From Xenococcus sp. PCC 7305 (lineage in GTDB: Bacteria > Cyanobacteriota > Cyanobacteriia > Cyanobacteriales > Xenococcaceae): a DNA stretch of 48,164 nt. The position numbers and the translations under genes are program-made. The stretch is from the NCBI RefSeq assembly GCF_000332055.1, contig NZ_ALVZ01000193.1, positions 1 to 48,164 on the forward strand. The letters run 5' to 3'. Of this stretch, positions 25,767 through 36,175 are shown piece after piece (the first letter of the stretch is position 1; the number at the start of each line of letters is the position of its first letter). The notes beneath the pieces were generated by a model. It was not told where the DNA came from and did no database searches. It saw only the letters and a list, made by a program, of their open reading frames with translations.

Positions 25767-26495
25767 ATGCAAACCCAGGGTCATTACGTCCTCAATCTAG
25801 TCCTACTAGGCAAAACAATTGCACCTAAACATAATATTGCTATAACAATTGGGGCAATATTACCTGATATCCCAATTTTTGTTTTTTATCTAATTTCCAA
25901 ATACATGTATAACATGTCAGAGGCCAAAATTTGGGGAGAAGCCTACTATCAACCAGGTTGGCAAAATATTATCGCTACATCTCATTCTATTCCCATCGCC
26001 TTAATTGGGTTTTTGGTATGTTGGCTGTTGGATTGGAAATGGGGGGCAATTTTATGTGTGAGTATGGTTTTTCATTGTTTACTCGATTTACCTGTGCATC
26101 ATGACGATGCTCATCGCCATTTTTATCCTTTTAGTGATTATCGGTTTTATAGTCCTGTCTCCTATTGGGATATTAACCATCATGCAAGAATTGCTGGAGG
26201 AGTGGAAGCAGCTTTGGTGTTGATCGCGAGTCCAATAGTGATGGGGCTACTCAAAACTCCCTATACTAAGGGAATTTTAATTGTTATTGATGTCGTATAT
26301 ATTCTCCTTTATGGATGGATGTTAGGGATTAATGTTCTAAACCTCAAGTCTCTCAAAACATGGGGTTTAATTTTGCTTGCTTTGGTAACTCCGTTAATAA
26401 TTTTTGCTAGTACCAGTAAGGAGCAAAGTCTCAAGAAGTTTCAATATTACAAAATGACTTTATGGAATAAGTTGAGTAATAATAAGCTGAGGTAG
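25767..26495 (+). CDS. Multi-span membrane protein, possible metal-dependent hydrolase family
   Basis: This 242-residue protein has about five hydrophobic spans. Histidine and aspartate clusters (ATSHSIP, HCLLDLPVHHDDAHRHFYPFS, WDINHHARIAGG) recall the YdjM/DUF457-type inner-membrane putative metal-dependent hydrolases and the zinc-dependent phospholipase C group. GAILPDIPIF near residue 30 fits that family too. The substrate is unknown. It is followed by the CIRCE element and groEL on the same strand, but groEL has its own promoter region. The family call is tentative. Confidence 0.7.
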   Translation: MQTQGHYVLNLVLLGKTIAPKHNIAITIGAILPDIPIFVFYLISKYMYNMSEAKIWGEAYYQPGWQNIIATSHSIPIALIGFLVCWLLDWKWGAILCVSMVFHCLLDLPVHHDDAHRHFYPFSDYRFYSPVSYWDINHHARIAGGVEAALVLIASPIVMGLLKTPYTKGILIVIDVVYILLYGWMLGINVLNLKSLKTWGLILLALVTPLIIFASTSKEQSLKKFQYYKMTLWNKLSNNKLR

Positions 26496-26582
26496 CTCTT
26501 AATAGAAGCTGTATTCCTCTGTATATTTGTGTTGGGCGATCATCGATATTATCTAGCAAATCAGAAATCTTCTCAAAGAAAA

Positions 26583-28335
<1,753 letters not shown>

Positions 28336-28442
28336 TCCAAGCTGATTTCCTTAGCTGTTCTAGTGATTGGCGATCGGGTAAAGTTTGTATTGCCCAGTCT
28401 CTAATTACTAGCCCTCAATTAATTTCCAACACCCAATTTTGA

Positions 28443-28483
28443 GACCATAGAGGATTTTTACGATTATCTTCTATGGTCTTTTT
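28443..28483 (+). terminator. Rho-independent terminator after groEL
   Basis: GACCATAGAGGAT (28443-28455) pairs with ATCTTCTATGGTC (28466-28478) with one G-T mismatch, followed by five T. It lies about 105 bp after the groEL stop. Confidence 0.85.
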
Positions 28484-28573
28484 GGAGGATGATAAGGTTT
28501 TACTTAATCTGTCTTTTATCCTCATGATCATAGGTCTAAAACCCCGCCCTAAACTTCACTAGGAAGAGAATCG

Positions 28574-29749
28574 CTATATTTCGATGTAATTTCCTTTGTC
28601 ATCGTAATTTATACATTTGGGATAACCTCCTGCTTGCCAGAGTGCATCTAAAGAAGTTCGTAAGATTTCTGCTGGTCTTTCACTAAATTCACGAACGATA
28701 ACTCCTGGGGTAATTAGGTCTGTTTCAGGAATTGGATAGAATAGTTCTCTATATCGGCTAGTACTATCAGGCATCATTACACATTCTTCGATATTTATTA
28801 GAGATAGAAAGACAAATATGGGAGGAGTAAACCCTTGGTTTTGCAAAAAGCTTAAATATTGTTTTAATGCCGTGAGAGTTTGACTTTCATCGTAGGTAAA
28901 ATAGAGCTTATTAAGACCTTCTTGCTTTTGAATGCCCAAATTCCTTACGGATTCGATAATGCCATTTCTAAATAGCTGTAGATAGCCATTCATCAAGGGA
29001 TAGGTAAACTGATCAAAATAGAGGAGACCGTCAAAGTTATATCGCCAATCACCTTCGCGAAAATCAATGGGAGTGGGTGGATTGTTATTGGCAATATTTT
29101 CTAAATCCAAATACTGAAAGTTAGTTAAAGAAGACAAGGGAATAATATGTAGAACTAGTGCATCTTTTTCTCTAAGTTTTACAGGAGTTTTGCTAGTTCG
29201 AATTTTTTCTAGTCTGGCTGTTCTAAATTTATCTATTTGAGCGATCATTGTATCTGACGCGAGAAAAGCTGAACGAATCTCCTGAATATCCAATGAGTAA
29301 TTTCCCGCATTACTGCGACCATAAAAATGTGACATTTGATTGTAAATAACTCTATGGGGTGCTGTCCAACTTTGGGGAACCCGAATAATTAATATTGATT
29401 TGTCCTCAAGGGTAATCTCGTGAAACTGAATACCTGTAATTTTGGGTTCAATGCCATCTTGAATTTTACTTTGATATTTTGTGGAAAAATCTTGAAGGTT
29501 AAATTTATTAAGACCAGTAATTTGAGGAAGAGTTGTCTGGTTATTTTTTTGTGTTTCTATGCCATAAATCAGATCACCACCAATACTATTGGCCAGGGCA
29601 CAAATATCTATTAAGAAATTAACATTTTCGTCTTTATGATCATTTGGTATGTCTCGCTTGTAATGAATTGTTTTTCCGCCCGTTACTTCATTAGCTACTA
29701 ATCTTTGGATATCAGAAATTGTAATCTGATCTATATTTTTGGGGATCAT
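28574..29749 (-). CDS. AlbA_2/Schlafen-type DNA-binding domain protein
   Basis: From the ATG at 29749 the product has 391 residues and starts MIPKNIDQITISDIQRLV. An AlbA_2 (Schlafen-like, often called divergent AAA-4) domain lies at about 12-165, with NFLIDICALANSIGGDLIYGIE and a later ILIIRVPQSWTAPHRV and FYGRSNAGNYSLD. The C-terminal half has no recognised domain. The frame continues upstream to 29944, but that part translates the palindromic element at 29788-29918 and is not protein. AlbA_2 proteins are often regulators or tied to mobile DNA and defence; the role here is unknown. It stands alone. Confidence 0.85.
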   Translation of the reverse strand: MIPKNIDQITISDIQRLVANEVTGGKTIHYKRDIPNDHKDENVNFLIDICALANSIGGDLIYGIETQKNNQTTLPQITGLNKFNLQDFSTKYQSKIQDGIEPKITGIQFHEITLEDKSILIIRVPQSWTAPHRVIYNQMSHFYGRSNAGNYSLDIQEIRSAFLASDTMIAQIDKFRTARLEKIRTSKTPVKLREKDALVLHIIPLSSLTNFQYLDLENIANNNPPTPIDFREGDWRYNFDGLLYFDQFTYPLMNGYLQLFRNGIIESVRNLGIQKQEGLNKLYFTYDESQTLTALKQYLSFLQNQGFTPPIFVFLSLINIEECVMMPDSTSRYRELFYPIPETDLITPGVIVREFSERPAEILRTSLDALWQAGGYPKCINYDDKGNYIEI

Positions 29750-29787
29750 CAATTTGTGTTTTATGTTTAAATTTTTATATTTAAATT

Positions 29788-29918
29788 GAAGGCAGAAGGT
29801 AACTGGCATAGTGGGAGAATTAGACTTACCACTATGCCCTGTTCCACTTAAAGAAGTGGAGGAATTCAACCTAAAGGGATAAGTTAGAAGTAGTTTTATC
29901 CCTCTGCCCTCTGCCTTC
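29788..29918. repeat. Structured palindromic element, 131 bp
   Basis: Outer inverted repeat GAAGGCAGA/TCTGCCTTC (29788-29796 and 29910-29918) encloses three perfect stems: GGCATAGTGG/CCACTATGCC (29805-29838), CCACTT/AAGTGG (29844-29859) and AGGGATAA/TTATCCCT (29875-29903). It fills much of the 390-bp gap upstream of the AlbA_2 gene. It could be a MITE or a structured RNA. The rest of the gap, up to 30140, is AT-rich and holds the motif at 30008. Confidence 0.75.
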
Positions 29919-30007
29919 AAGGGCGAAGCCCCGTTAAAATGCAAAATTCTGAATTCACTTTTTATGTTGAGTTGTTTTTGTTTATATCTTTATTCTATTA
30001 CTAAAAA

Positions 30008-30025
30008 ATGACATGAAAATGACAG
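30008..30025 (+). promoter_or_regulatory. Operator-like motif, copy 1
   Basis: ATGACATGAAAATGACAG matches 34319-34336 at 16 of 18 positions. Two TGACA-type half-sites lie 11 bp apart in direct orientation, the spacing of OmpR/PhoB-family regulators. It lies about 260 bp upstream of the AlbA_2 gene and after the kinase operon. Confidence 0.4.
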
Positions 30026-30140
30026 TCTTTCGTCTCTTAGATTCATGGAAGACATCTTGTTTGTGATCTATCAAAAAAAAATCAAGAACTGATCAAGATT
30101 TATAATTTGTTACGTAAATTTAGTCTTAAAGCGAATTAAT

Positions 30141-31553
30141 TTATCTGGTCATTGGTAATTCAATAGTGAAAGTTGTGCCTTTACCAATGCTACTTTGGGC
30201 AGAAATATGACCATTGTGAAGTCGAATAATTTGTTTTGCGATCGCAAGCCCTAGGCCGAAACCTTTTTCCTGAGTTTTTCGAGCTGATTCCACACGATAA
30301 AAGCGTTCAAAAATTTTATCTAAGTTTTCTTGGGCAATTCCTCTGCCGTTATCAATAATTTTAATAGTAGCAATCATTTCATTCTGAGATATTTGCAATT
30401 GGATCTTGCCCCCTTCGGGAGTATATTTGCGGGCATTATCTAATAAATTTTCGATTACTTGGGCGAGTAAATCTGATTCGGCGTTACAGAAGACTGGGCG
30501 ATCGGGTAATAATCTGGTGAAGTGGAGAGATGAATCGGCAATTGATTCGCTCAAGCGATCGCTAATGTCTTTTAAAAAGGGCACTAAATCAATTTTTTGT
30601 AGATTCTCTGCTTGATTCATACTTTCATAACGAGCTAGAGATAGGAGGCGAGTCACCAAATTGTTATTGGATTTGGTTAATTCAACAATTTTTTCTAGTC
30701 TTTGGCGGATTTTCGGGGAGTCAGATGTAGGAGTTAGTAGGCCAACTTGGGCATTGCTGAGAATGGCGGCTAAAGGGCCTCGTAATTGATGGGACGCATT
30801 GGCGGTAAATCTTTCTAGTTGTTGGTTGGATCTATGGAGTTGTTGGTTTAATTGTTGTAATTCAGTTTGTTTGAGAGCTAATTCGTGATCGAGACTGAAG
30901 AATAGTTTAACTGCTAGTAAGGAGCCTAAGATCCCGATCGCAACAAAGAGACAAACGAGCAAGAATCCGCGATCTTGATGCTCTTCGAGATGTTGCCTAT
31001 TTTCAACTAAGGTGGCATGCTCTTCCTGGGCCAAATTTTCGATACGATGATGTAATTCTGCGATCGCATTATCACTTTCTTCGATCCATTGTTCTAATTC
31101 TTGAGGTGGTAATGAGCCTGTTGCGGCAGCTTCATCCAGAATATTGCTTAATAAGGCTAAATGTTGTTCACTAAATCTTTCGATTTCGGTTAATTTTTCT
31201 TTTTGTGAAAGATTCTCTTCAACACTTTCGGGCAGATTTTCTATATGTTCGGGAACTTCTACAATGGCTTTGTTATAACTTTCGAGAAAAGGTGAATGTT
31301 CTGTCAGGACGTAGCTTTGGACTCCCCATTGAGCATTGGCTGTGCTTTGTAATAGGTTTTTGGATATGGAGCGAATTATGGCCAGGCGATCGAATACTTC
31401 TTCGTCTTCTATGAGATCAAAGTGGCTCCAGCTTACTGTGGGGAGGGAAACTGCAAAACAGGTTACGGGAATAGCTATGATGATCATTCCCCGCTGACGG
31501 ACGGAGAAGTTTTTCCAGGTTTTTCGTAATTTGTTTAAGGGGGATTGGTTCAT
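30141..31553 (-). CDS. Membrane sensor histidine kinase with CHASE3-like extracytoplasmic domain
   Basis: This 470-residue kinase has a first membrane span at about 22-42, an extracytoplasmic helical domain at 43-195 resembling CHASE3, and a second span at about 196-218. A short coiled linker (LKQTELQQLNQQLHRSNQQLE), HisKA with ASHQLRGP (His255) and HATPase (NLLDNARKYTPEG, DNGRGI, GFGLGLAIAKQII) follow. Its ATG overlaps the TAA of the ABC transporter gene (TAATG), so translation is coupled. The likely partner is the OmpR-type regulator at 35303-35989, though that is separated by the lipoprotein gene. The signal is unknown. Confidence 0.92.
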   Translation of the reverse strand: MNQSPLNKLRKTWKNFSVRQRGMIIIAIPVTCFAVSLPTVSWSHFDLIEDEEVFDRLAIIRSISKNLLQSTANAQWGVQSYVLTEHSPFLESYNKAIVEVPEHIENLPESVEENLSQKEKLTEIERFSEQHLALLSNILDEAAATGSLPPQELEQWIEESDNAIAELHHRIENLAQEEHATLVENRQHLEEHQDRGFLLVCLFVAIGILGSLLAVKLFFSLDHELALKQTELQQLNQQLHRSNQQLERFTANASHQLRGPLAAILSNAQVGLLTPTSDSPKIRQRLEKIVELTKSNNNLVTRLLSLARYESMNQAENLQKIDLVPFLKDISDRLSESIADSSLHFTRLLPDRPVFCNAESDLLAQVIENLLDNARKYTPEGGKIQLQISQNEMIATIKIIDNGRGIAQENLDKIFERFYRVESARKTQEKGFGLGLAIAKQIIRLHNGHISAQSSIGKGTTFTIELPMTR

Positions 31554-33208
31554 TACGGCACAGTCACTTCTAGATTCCTAACTTTTATTTTTCCGTTTTC
31601 TAATGACCAAATCGCATCTGCAAGAGCAAGGCGTTCAGGCCGATGGGTGATAATGAGCACTGTCCCATCATGATTTTCTAACACTCGATCTACAATAGTC
31701 GTTGCTTTAGGATCTAAATTAGCGTCAATTTCATCAAGTAGCAAAATTTTGGGGTTGCCTAAAATTGCTCGCGCTAAACTGATTCGCTGTCTTTGTCCTG
31801 CTGATAATCCTTTGCCTCCTTCAGCAATTTTGGTTTTTTCTCCTTGGGGCAATTCGGCTAACAATTCATTAATCTCGCATAGTTGCCAGACCCGAGCTAT
31901 TTCCTTTTCATCTGCTCTGGGATAGCGATAACGCAAATTTCTGCCAATACTACCGCGCAATAAGGGCAGGTCTGGGGAGGCCATTCCAATATTACGACGC
32001 AGAGAAGCAAGACTATGGTTGGCGATGTCCTGTCCATCTAGATAGATAGAACCATTCTCTGGATCTATAAGACGTGCTGTTAGAGATAGTAAAGTAGATT
32101 TTCCTGCTCCATTGGAACCGACTAGGGCAATCACCTGTCCCGGCTCTGCTCTGACTTTGACTTGATTTAATATGCCACCAAAACTAACATGGTCAAATTC
32201 CAAGCTTCCTTGAGTCACTTCTAAAGCGATCGCATTAGGTATTTCTGTTATCAGATTTGGGGTTTTGAGAAATTCTTGGATTTTGCGCCGAGATACTCGC
32301 GAATTATGCCAATATTCCTGGATTCTTCCGAGATCTCTCAACGGCGGCATGAGAAATCCCAAAATTGTCATCGCACCGATAATGGTTCCTGGAGTTGTCC
32401 TGCCTAAAGCTACCTCTCTAGCTCCAACTAATAAGGCGACCGCTGATGCTAAGGATAATGTTGCTTCTGATAATCCTCTTAGCTGACTGGCTAAAGCTCC
32501 TCGATTCACCATTGCGGTTTCGAGAGCACGGCTACGACTGGTTAGTCGCTTTTTTTCTCGGTGGGATTGTCCGAAAATTTGGACTACTGCGATCGCGGAT
32601 ACTTTCTCATTAATATCTCCTGCCAATTTGCTGACATGATAACGAGCTTCTTGCGCGGCAGTTTGTAAGTTTTTGCCCCGTTGCCAAGCTATGAATGCAC
32701 CTAATAGTAAAATTAGAGTTGCGATCGCGGCAATCTGAATATTAATTAAAGACAGGGCAATTAATGTCACGACAGTATTAACAACTGCCACGATAATTCT
32801 GGCCAAACCAAAACTTACCCATTGCCGCAAGGAGGTTAAATCTCCGACAAAACGCAAGGTTACACCTCCCTGACTTCTGGTTTGTAATGCCCGAGGAGAC
32901 ATCATAGCTAGTTTGCGATACAAAGTCATACGGACACTATAGGCATAGCTTTGCCCCATTTTGACTGCATCAATCCGTTCGGTGATTCTCAACCAAGCCA
33001 ATGCGATCGCAGTTCCTATGAGTCCTAAACCAAGATAGACTGCATCTTGATTAAAGTTGGGACTAGTATTCCTAATTAGATTATCAAAAGCCAACTTGAC
33101 TAATTGAGCATTGGCAACGCTCATCATAGCTTGGATAAATCCATTAAATATTAAGCGCGTCAAAATTCTTCGGAGGCGGCGATTATCTAAAGCTTTAGGG
33201 ATTTTCAT
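31553..33208 (-). CDS. ABC exporter half-transporter (permease plus ATPase)
   Basis: This 551-residue protein has a type I exporter membrane domain (about 1-310, six spans) fused to an ATPase. Walker A is GSNGAGKST (364-372), the signature is LSAGQRQR, and Walker B with catalytic Glu is ILLLDEID. The switch histidine lies in IITHRPE. The Q-loop glutamine is replaced by Pro412 (MASPDLPLL). It starts 3 bp after the NTPase gene and overlaps the kinase gene start by one base. The substrate is unknown; it would work as a homodimer or with an unseen half. Confidence 0.94.
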   Translation of the reverse strand: MKIPKALDNRRLRRILTRLIFNGFIQAMMSVANAQLVKLAFDNLIRNTSPNFNQDAVYLGLGLIGTAIALAWLRITERIDAVKMGQSYAYSVRMTLYRKLAMMSPRALQTRSQGGVTLRFVGDLTSLRQWVSFGLARIIVAVVNTVVTLIALSLINIQIAAIATLILLLGAFIAWQRGKNLQTAAQEARYHVSKLAGDINEKVSAIAVVQIFGQSHREKKRLTSRSRALETAMVNRGALASQLRGLSEATLSLASAVALLVGAREVALGRTTPGTIIGAMTILGFLMPPLRDLGRIQEYWHNSRVSRRKIQEFLKTPNLITEIPNAIALEVTQGSLEFDHVSFGGILNQVKVRAEPGQVIALVGSNGAGKSTLLSLTARLIDPENGSIYLDGQDIANHSLASLRRNIGMASPDLPLLRGSIGRNLRYRYPRADEKEIARVWQLCEINELLAELPQGEKTKIAEGGKGLSAGQRQRISLARAILGNPKILLLDEIDANLDPKATTIVDRVLENHDGTVLIITHRPERLALADAIWSLENGKIKVRNLEVTVP

Positions 33209-33211
33209 TTA

Positions 33212-34273
33212 TTAAACTGGCAAGGCTAGTTGAGGTGTGGGGAGATAGGAAATAAGAGATGCTGCTTCTGCACTAACCATTTCTGGGGTGAATACTGGTA
33301 AATCACAGGCTTTTTCGGTTTCTCTTGTTGCTAGAGGGGAAGTTGTGACTCTGCCGCTAATTCCTAAAACTGGTATGTCGTAATCCTGGATTATTTTGAC
33401 TCCTGCTGCTGCCCCCAAGGCATTACTAGTCGCAAATATTACGCCATCGACATTGCGACGAAAAATCGATGATGCTAGTAAATTGGCTGTTTCTTGTTGA
33501 TATAAACCATCGGCAATCTCGATGACAATGGCTTCAGAACCCAGAGTTGCCAGATGATTAGTCAGAGTGGAAAAAATCATTTCAATATTTTTGGCTGAAA
33601 TTTTATAGGTCGTGGGAAATCCAATATCGGTAAAATCAAAAACTTTAAAAGCTCCCGCATCTTTCATCATGCCCACATCATTCCCTGCACCTGTTCCCGT
33701 TACTTTGGCTGCTCCGACTTTCCAGCCTGCTTCGACCAAACCTTTGATCAAATAAGCAGCAGTGGTGGTTTTTCCTGCGTTCATTGAGGTGCCCAATACT
33801 GCCAAAATCAGAGGTTGATTGCCAATGAAATTGGTTAGCGGTAATGACCATTGAGCTAGGTTTAGGGGTTTTCCTTGGTTATCGCCTAATAACCCAATAG
33901 GAATAATCGATGTGGGAATGTCTATTTTGTTATGTTGGGAAATTACTTTGGCGGCGACTCCTCCAGCGGCGACTAAATGACAAGCGGATAAATCACGAGG
34001 GATTTCGGCTTCAAATTGATCTGGGGCATAGCGATCGCCGTAAGAAACAATAATTTCATCACCTGGAAATAAGTAAGATTTCCGTCCAGTGGCTAATTCA
34101 ATTTTGGTATGATGTCCGACTTCTGCTATTTTCGCGAGGACTAAGCTGCCAACTTGGGGGGCGATATTGCCTCGTAAGAGGGTTGCTACTTGATCAAAGT
34201 TAACGCGATGAGTTGTGTAGGCGGCTTTGGCTTGTTGAATACGTTGGGAATTTAGAGGAATAATCTGCATCAT
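33212..34273 (-). CDS. P-loop NTPase of unknown function (MobB/DUF1611-like)
   Basis: This 353-residue soluble protein has an N-terminal beta-rich domain (about 1-140, with GDEIIVSYGDRYAP) and a C-terminal P-loop domain. Walker A is GTSMNAGKTTTA (161-172), followed by KVTGTGAGNDVGMMKDAG and the Walker-B-like IVIEIADGLYQQE. The layout recalls MobB/dethiobiotin synthetase-like or DUF1611 proteins, but I cannot assign a reaction. It is the first gene of a tight three-gene run with the ABC exporter and kinase. An operator-like motif lies 46 bp upstream. Confidence 0.75.
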   Translation of the reverse strand: MMQIIPLNSQRIQQAKAAYTTHRVNFDQVATLLRGNIAPQVGSLVLAKIAEVGHHTKIELATGRKSYLFPGDEIIVSYGDRYAPDQFEAEIPRDLSACHLVAAGGVAAKVISQHNKIDIPTSIIPIGLLGDNQGKPLNLAQWSLPLTNFIGNQPLILAVLGTSMNAGKTTTAAYLIKGLVEAGWKVGAAKVTGTGAGNDVGMMKDAGAFKVFDFTDIGFPTTYKISAKNIEMIFSTLTNHLATLGSEAIVIEIADGLYQQETANLLASSIFRRNVDGVIFATSNALGAAAGVKIIQDYDIPVLGISGRVTTSPLATRETEKACDLPVFTPEMVSAEAASLISYLPTPQLALPV

Positions 34274-34318
34274 TAATCATTAATTTGTGAAGAACAATTG
34301 TTATATTCGCGCACAAAT

Positions 34319-34336
34319 ATGTCATGAATATGACAG
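34319..34336 (+). promoter_or_regulatory. Operator-like motif, copy 2
   Basis: ATGTCATGAATATGACAG is near-palindromic (ATGTCAT/ATGACA-type arms) and matches 30008-30025 at 16 of 18 positions. It lies in the divergent gap between the NTPase operon and the lipoprotein gene and so could control both. Confidence 0.5.
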
Positions 34337-34439
34337 GTCTCAGTTATCAAGTTTTTCCTTAAATTTAAGCATCATGCTATTGAAAACATCATGATAATTC
34401 TGATATCCTTACAGAATAGTTATTATAGGTTTATAGCAG

Positions 34440-35285
34440 TTGTTCAACATAAATTTTCCCCTTTCAACTTTCGTTGCAACTTTTTCCATGCTAATAGCTG
34501 GATGTACTTTCCCCTCTAAAATAGAAGCTAATAATGAGGAAAAGCAAAATGTGGATACTTCTTTTTGTCCTGTTCTGGAAAGTCGTAATTGGCATGCCTG
34601 GATCGATCGCGTTGCTGAGAAGGAACCCCGTTTAAATATCTCAGGAGAGGTCGATTTACCTAGTCCTGGCTATATAGTAGAAGTCCAACCAGGAATTCTC
34701 GATCGCAGACAACCACCGGCTCAAAGGCTTTCGCTATCTTTTACTTCTCCTGAAGGTGTTGTCGCTCAAGTAATAACGCCGACAAAGGTAAGTTATACAA
34801 TGCCGACACCGATCTTAGAATATCGCTCGGTAATGATTTACTGTGGGGACAAACTACTGGCAGAAATTCCTGATGTGACTCCACAAGAAACAGCTTCACT
34901 TCCAATTAAGGTTGGCACATTCACGAGCGATGAGTTGTTTGATGCTGGAGGAGGAGGTTGTGGAATGACTTTATGGGAATCGAAGACTGATGTTCAACAA
35001 GCAGGATTTTTATTTTTCCATGGGATAGAAGATGGGGCGGCATTTATGGTTTTTGATGAAAATCTAACTACTTTGAGTCGAACAACTGCTGAGGGCCAAG
35101 AGTTTTACGGACAAAAAACAGAACAAACCTTTGTTACAGATGATCAAGCCATTACTGTTCAAGTGAAAGTTAATTTGGGTGCTGAGGGAGAGATTGAATC
35201 GGTGGGTATTCCTAATGGTTTAATTACCGTTACTACTCAAGGTAAGACAAAGGAATTTTTTGTAATGGGAGATGCTGGTTGCTAA
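34440..35285 (+). CDS. Predicted lipoprotein of unknown function
   Basis: From a TTG at 34440 this 281-residue protein starts with a hydrophobic segment ending in the lipobox SMLIAGC (Cys22), so it should be a membrane-anchored lipoprotein. The next in-frame ATG (34488) is too close to the cysteine to give a signal peptide, which supports the TTG start. The mature part is beta-rich, with VEVQPGILDRRQPP and a glycine cluster FDAGGGGCGMTLWES. I know no family. It is divergent from the NTPase/ABC/kinase operon and convergent with the response regulator. Confidence 0.72.
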   Translation: MFNINFPLSTFVATFSMLIAGCTFPSKIEANNEEKQNVDTSFCPVLESRNWHAWIDRVAEKEPRLNISGEVDLPSPGYIVEVQPGILDRRQPPAQRLSLSFTSPEGVVAQVITPTKVSYTMPTPILEYRSVMIYCGDKLLAEIPDVTPQETASLPIKVGTFTSDELFDAGGGGCGMTLWESKTDVQQAGFLFFHGIEDGAAFMVFDENLTTLSRTTAEGQEFYGQKTEQTFVTDDQAITVQVKVNLGAEGEIESVGIPNGLITVTTQGKTKEFFVMGDAGC

Positions 35286-35302
35286 TTTGATCGTTTATCA
35301 AG

Positions 35303-35989
35303 TTAGGTTGCTAATTTGTCTTTTGTTGATAAACGATACCCTTTACCGTAAATTGTCTCAATCCAATCTTGAGCATCAACTTTTTTCAACCTATTTCTTA
35401 ATCGACGTACCAAAGTGCTAATTGCATTGCTTTCGGGTTCTGTTCCCCATTCCCAAATAGATTGTTCAAGTTGACCGCGGGTTAAAACTTGACCCCGATG
35501 ACGTAAAAAATATTCTAGTAACTGAAACTCTTTTACCGAGAGCTCGATGGTAATTCCTTGTCTTTCGAGCTTCATGGTTGATAAATCTAAGTTCAAATCT
35601 CCCAGACTGAGAATATCACCTTGCCACAGAGGAGAACGTCTTCCTAAAGCTCGAACTCTCGCCAATAATTCTATGACATCAACAGGTTTAACCAAATAAT
35701 CATCTGCTCCAGCATCTAGCCCTGTTACCTTGTCTGTTGTAGTATCTTTTGCCGTTAACATTAATACAGGCGAAGCTTTACCCATGGTGCGATATTTTTG
35801 ACAAATCTCCACTCCGCTTATGCCTGGCAACATCCAGTCCAAGATTAATAGATCATAGTCTTTTTCTGATATTAGCCATTGGGCTGTTTCTCCATCTGCT
35901 ATTCCATCAACAACATGCCCTACCTGAGCTAGTGCCACCTGAAGTGGTTCTAATTGTTCTGGATCATCTTCTACTAACAATATCCTCAT
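35303..35989 (-). CDS. OmpR-family response regulator (RppA-like)
   Basis: This 228-residue DNA-binding regulator has a receiver domain (1-118) with the acidic pocket VEDD, phospho-acceptor LLILDWMLP and VKP lysine. A winged-helix output domain follows (about 128-225) with VKEFQLLEYFLRHRGQVLTRGQLEQSIW and TLVRRLRNRL, the recognition helix region. It resembles the cyanobacterial RppA/NrsR group that responds to metals or redox state. The CHASE3-type kinase at 30141 is the nearest orphan kinase. A 22-bp direct repeat lies just upstream at 36021. Confidence 0.93.
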   Translation of the reverse strand: MRILLVEDDPEQLEPLQVALAQVGHVVDGIADGETAQWLISEKDYDLLILDWMLPGISGVEICQKYRTMGKASPVLMLTAKDTTTDKVTGLDAGADDYLVKPVDVIELLARVRALGRRSPLWQGDILSLGDLNLDLSTMKLERQGITIELSVKEFQLLEYFLRHRGQVLTRGQLEQSIWEWGTEPESNAISTLVRRLRNRLKKVDAQDWIETIYGKGYRLSTKDKLAT

Positions 35990-36020
35990 GATACTAAATT
36001 AAAATAATAAATTTCGAATA

Positions 36021-36042
36021 TTTATGTGTCAAAATTAAACTT
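36021..36042 (+). repeat. 22-bp direct repeat, copy 1
   Basis: TTTATGTGTCAAAATTAAAC plus TT matches 36129-36150 at 20 of 22 positions. It lies 32 bp upstream of the response regulator start. Confidence 0.7.
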
Positions 36043-36128
36043 ATGGAACAAATAATGGATTGTTTCTAATATTGGGCTGAGTCAATATAATACTGGGATT
36101 TTAATTATTTTTTGGGTAGATTTTAGTT

Positions 36129-36150
36129 TTTATGTGTCAGAATTAAATTT
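36129..36150 (+). repeat. 22-bp direct repeat, copy 2
   Basis: TTTATGTGTCAGAATTAAAT plus TT lies 26 bp upstream of the small HTH gene. With copy 1 it brackets the divergent intergenic region. Confidence 0.7.
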
Positions 36151-36175
36151 CTGAAACAGGAAGGAAATAATCGCG

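Noticed and set aside
29750-29944. N-terminal extension of the AlbA_2 protein
   Set aside because: The extra 65 residues translate the palindromic element and do not resemble the family. ATG 29749 gives a normal start.
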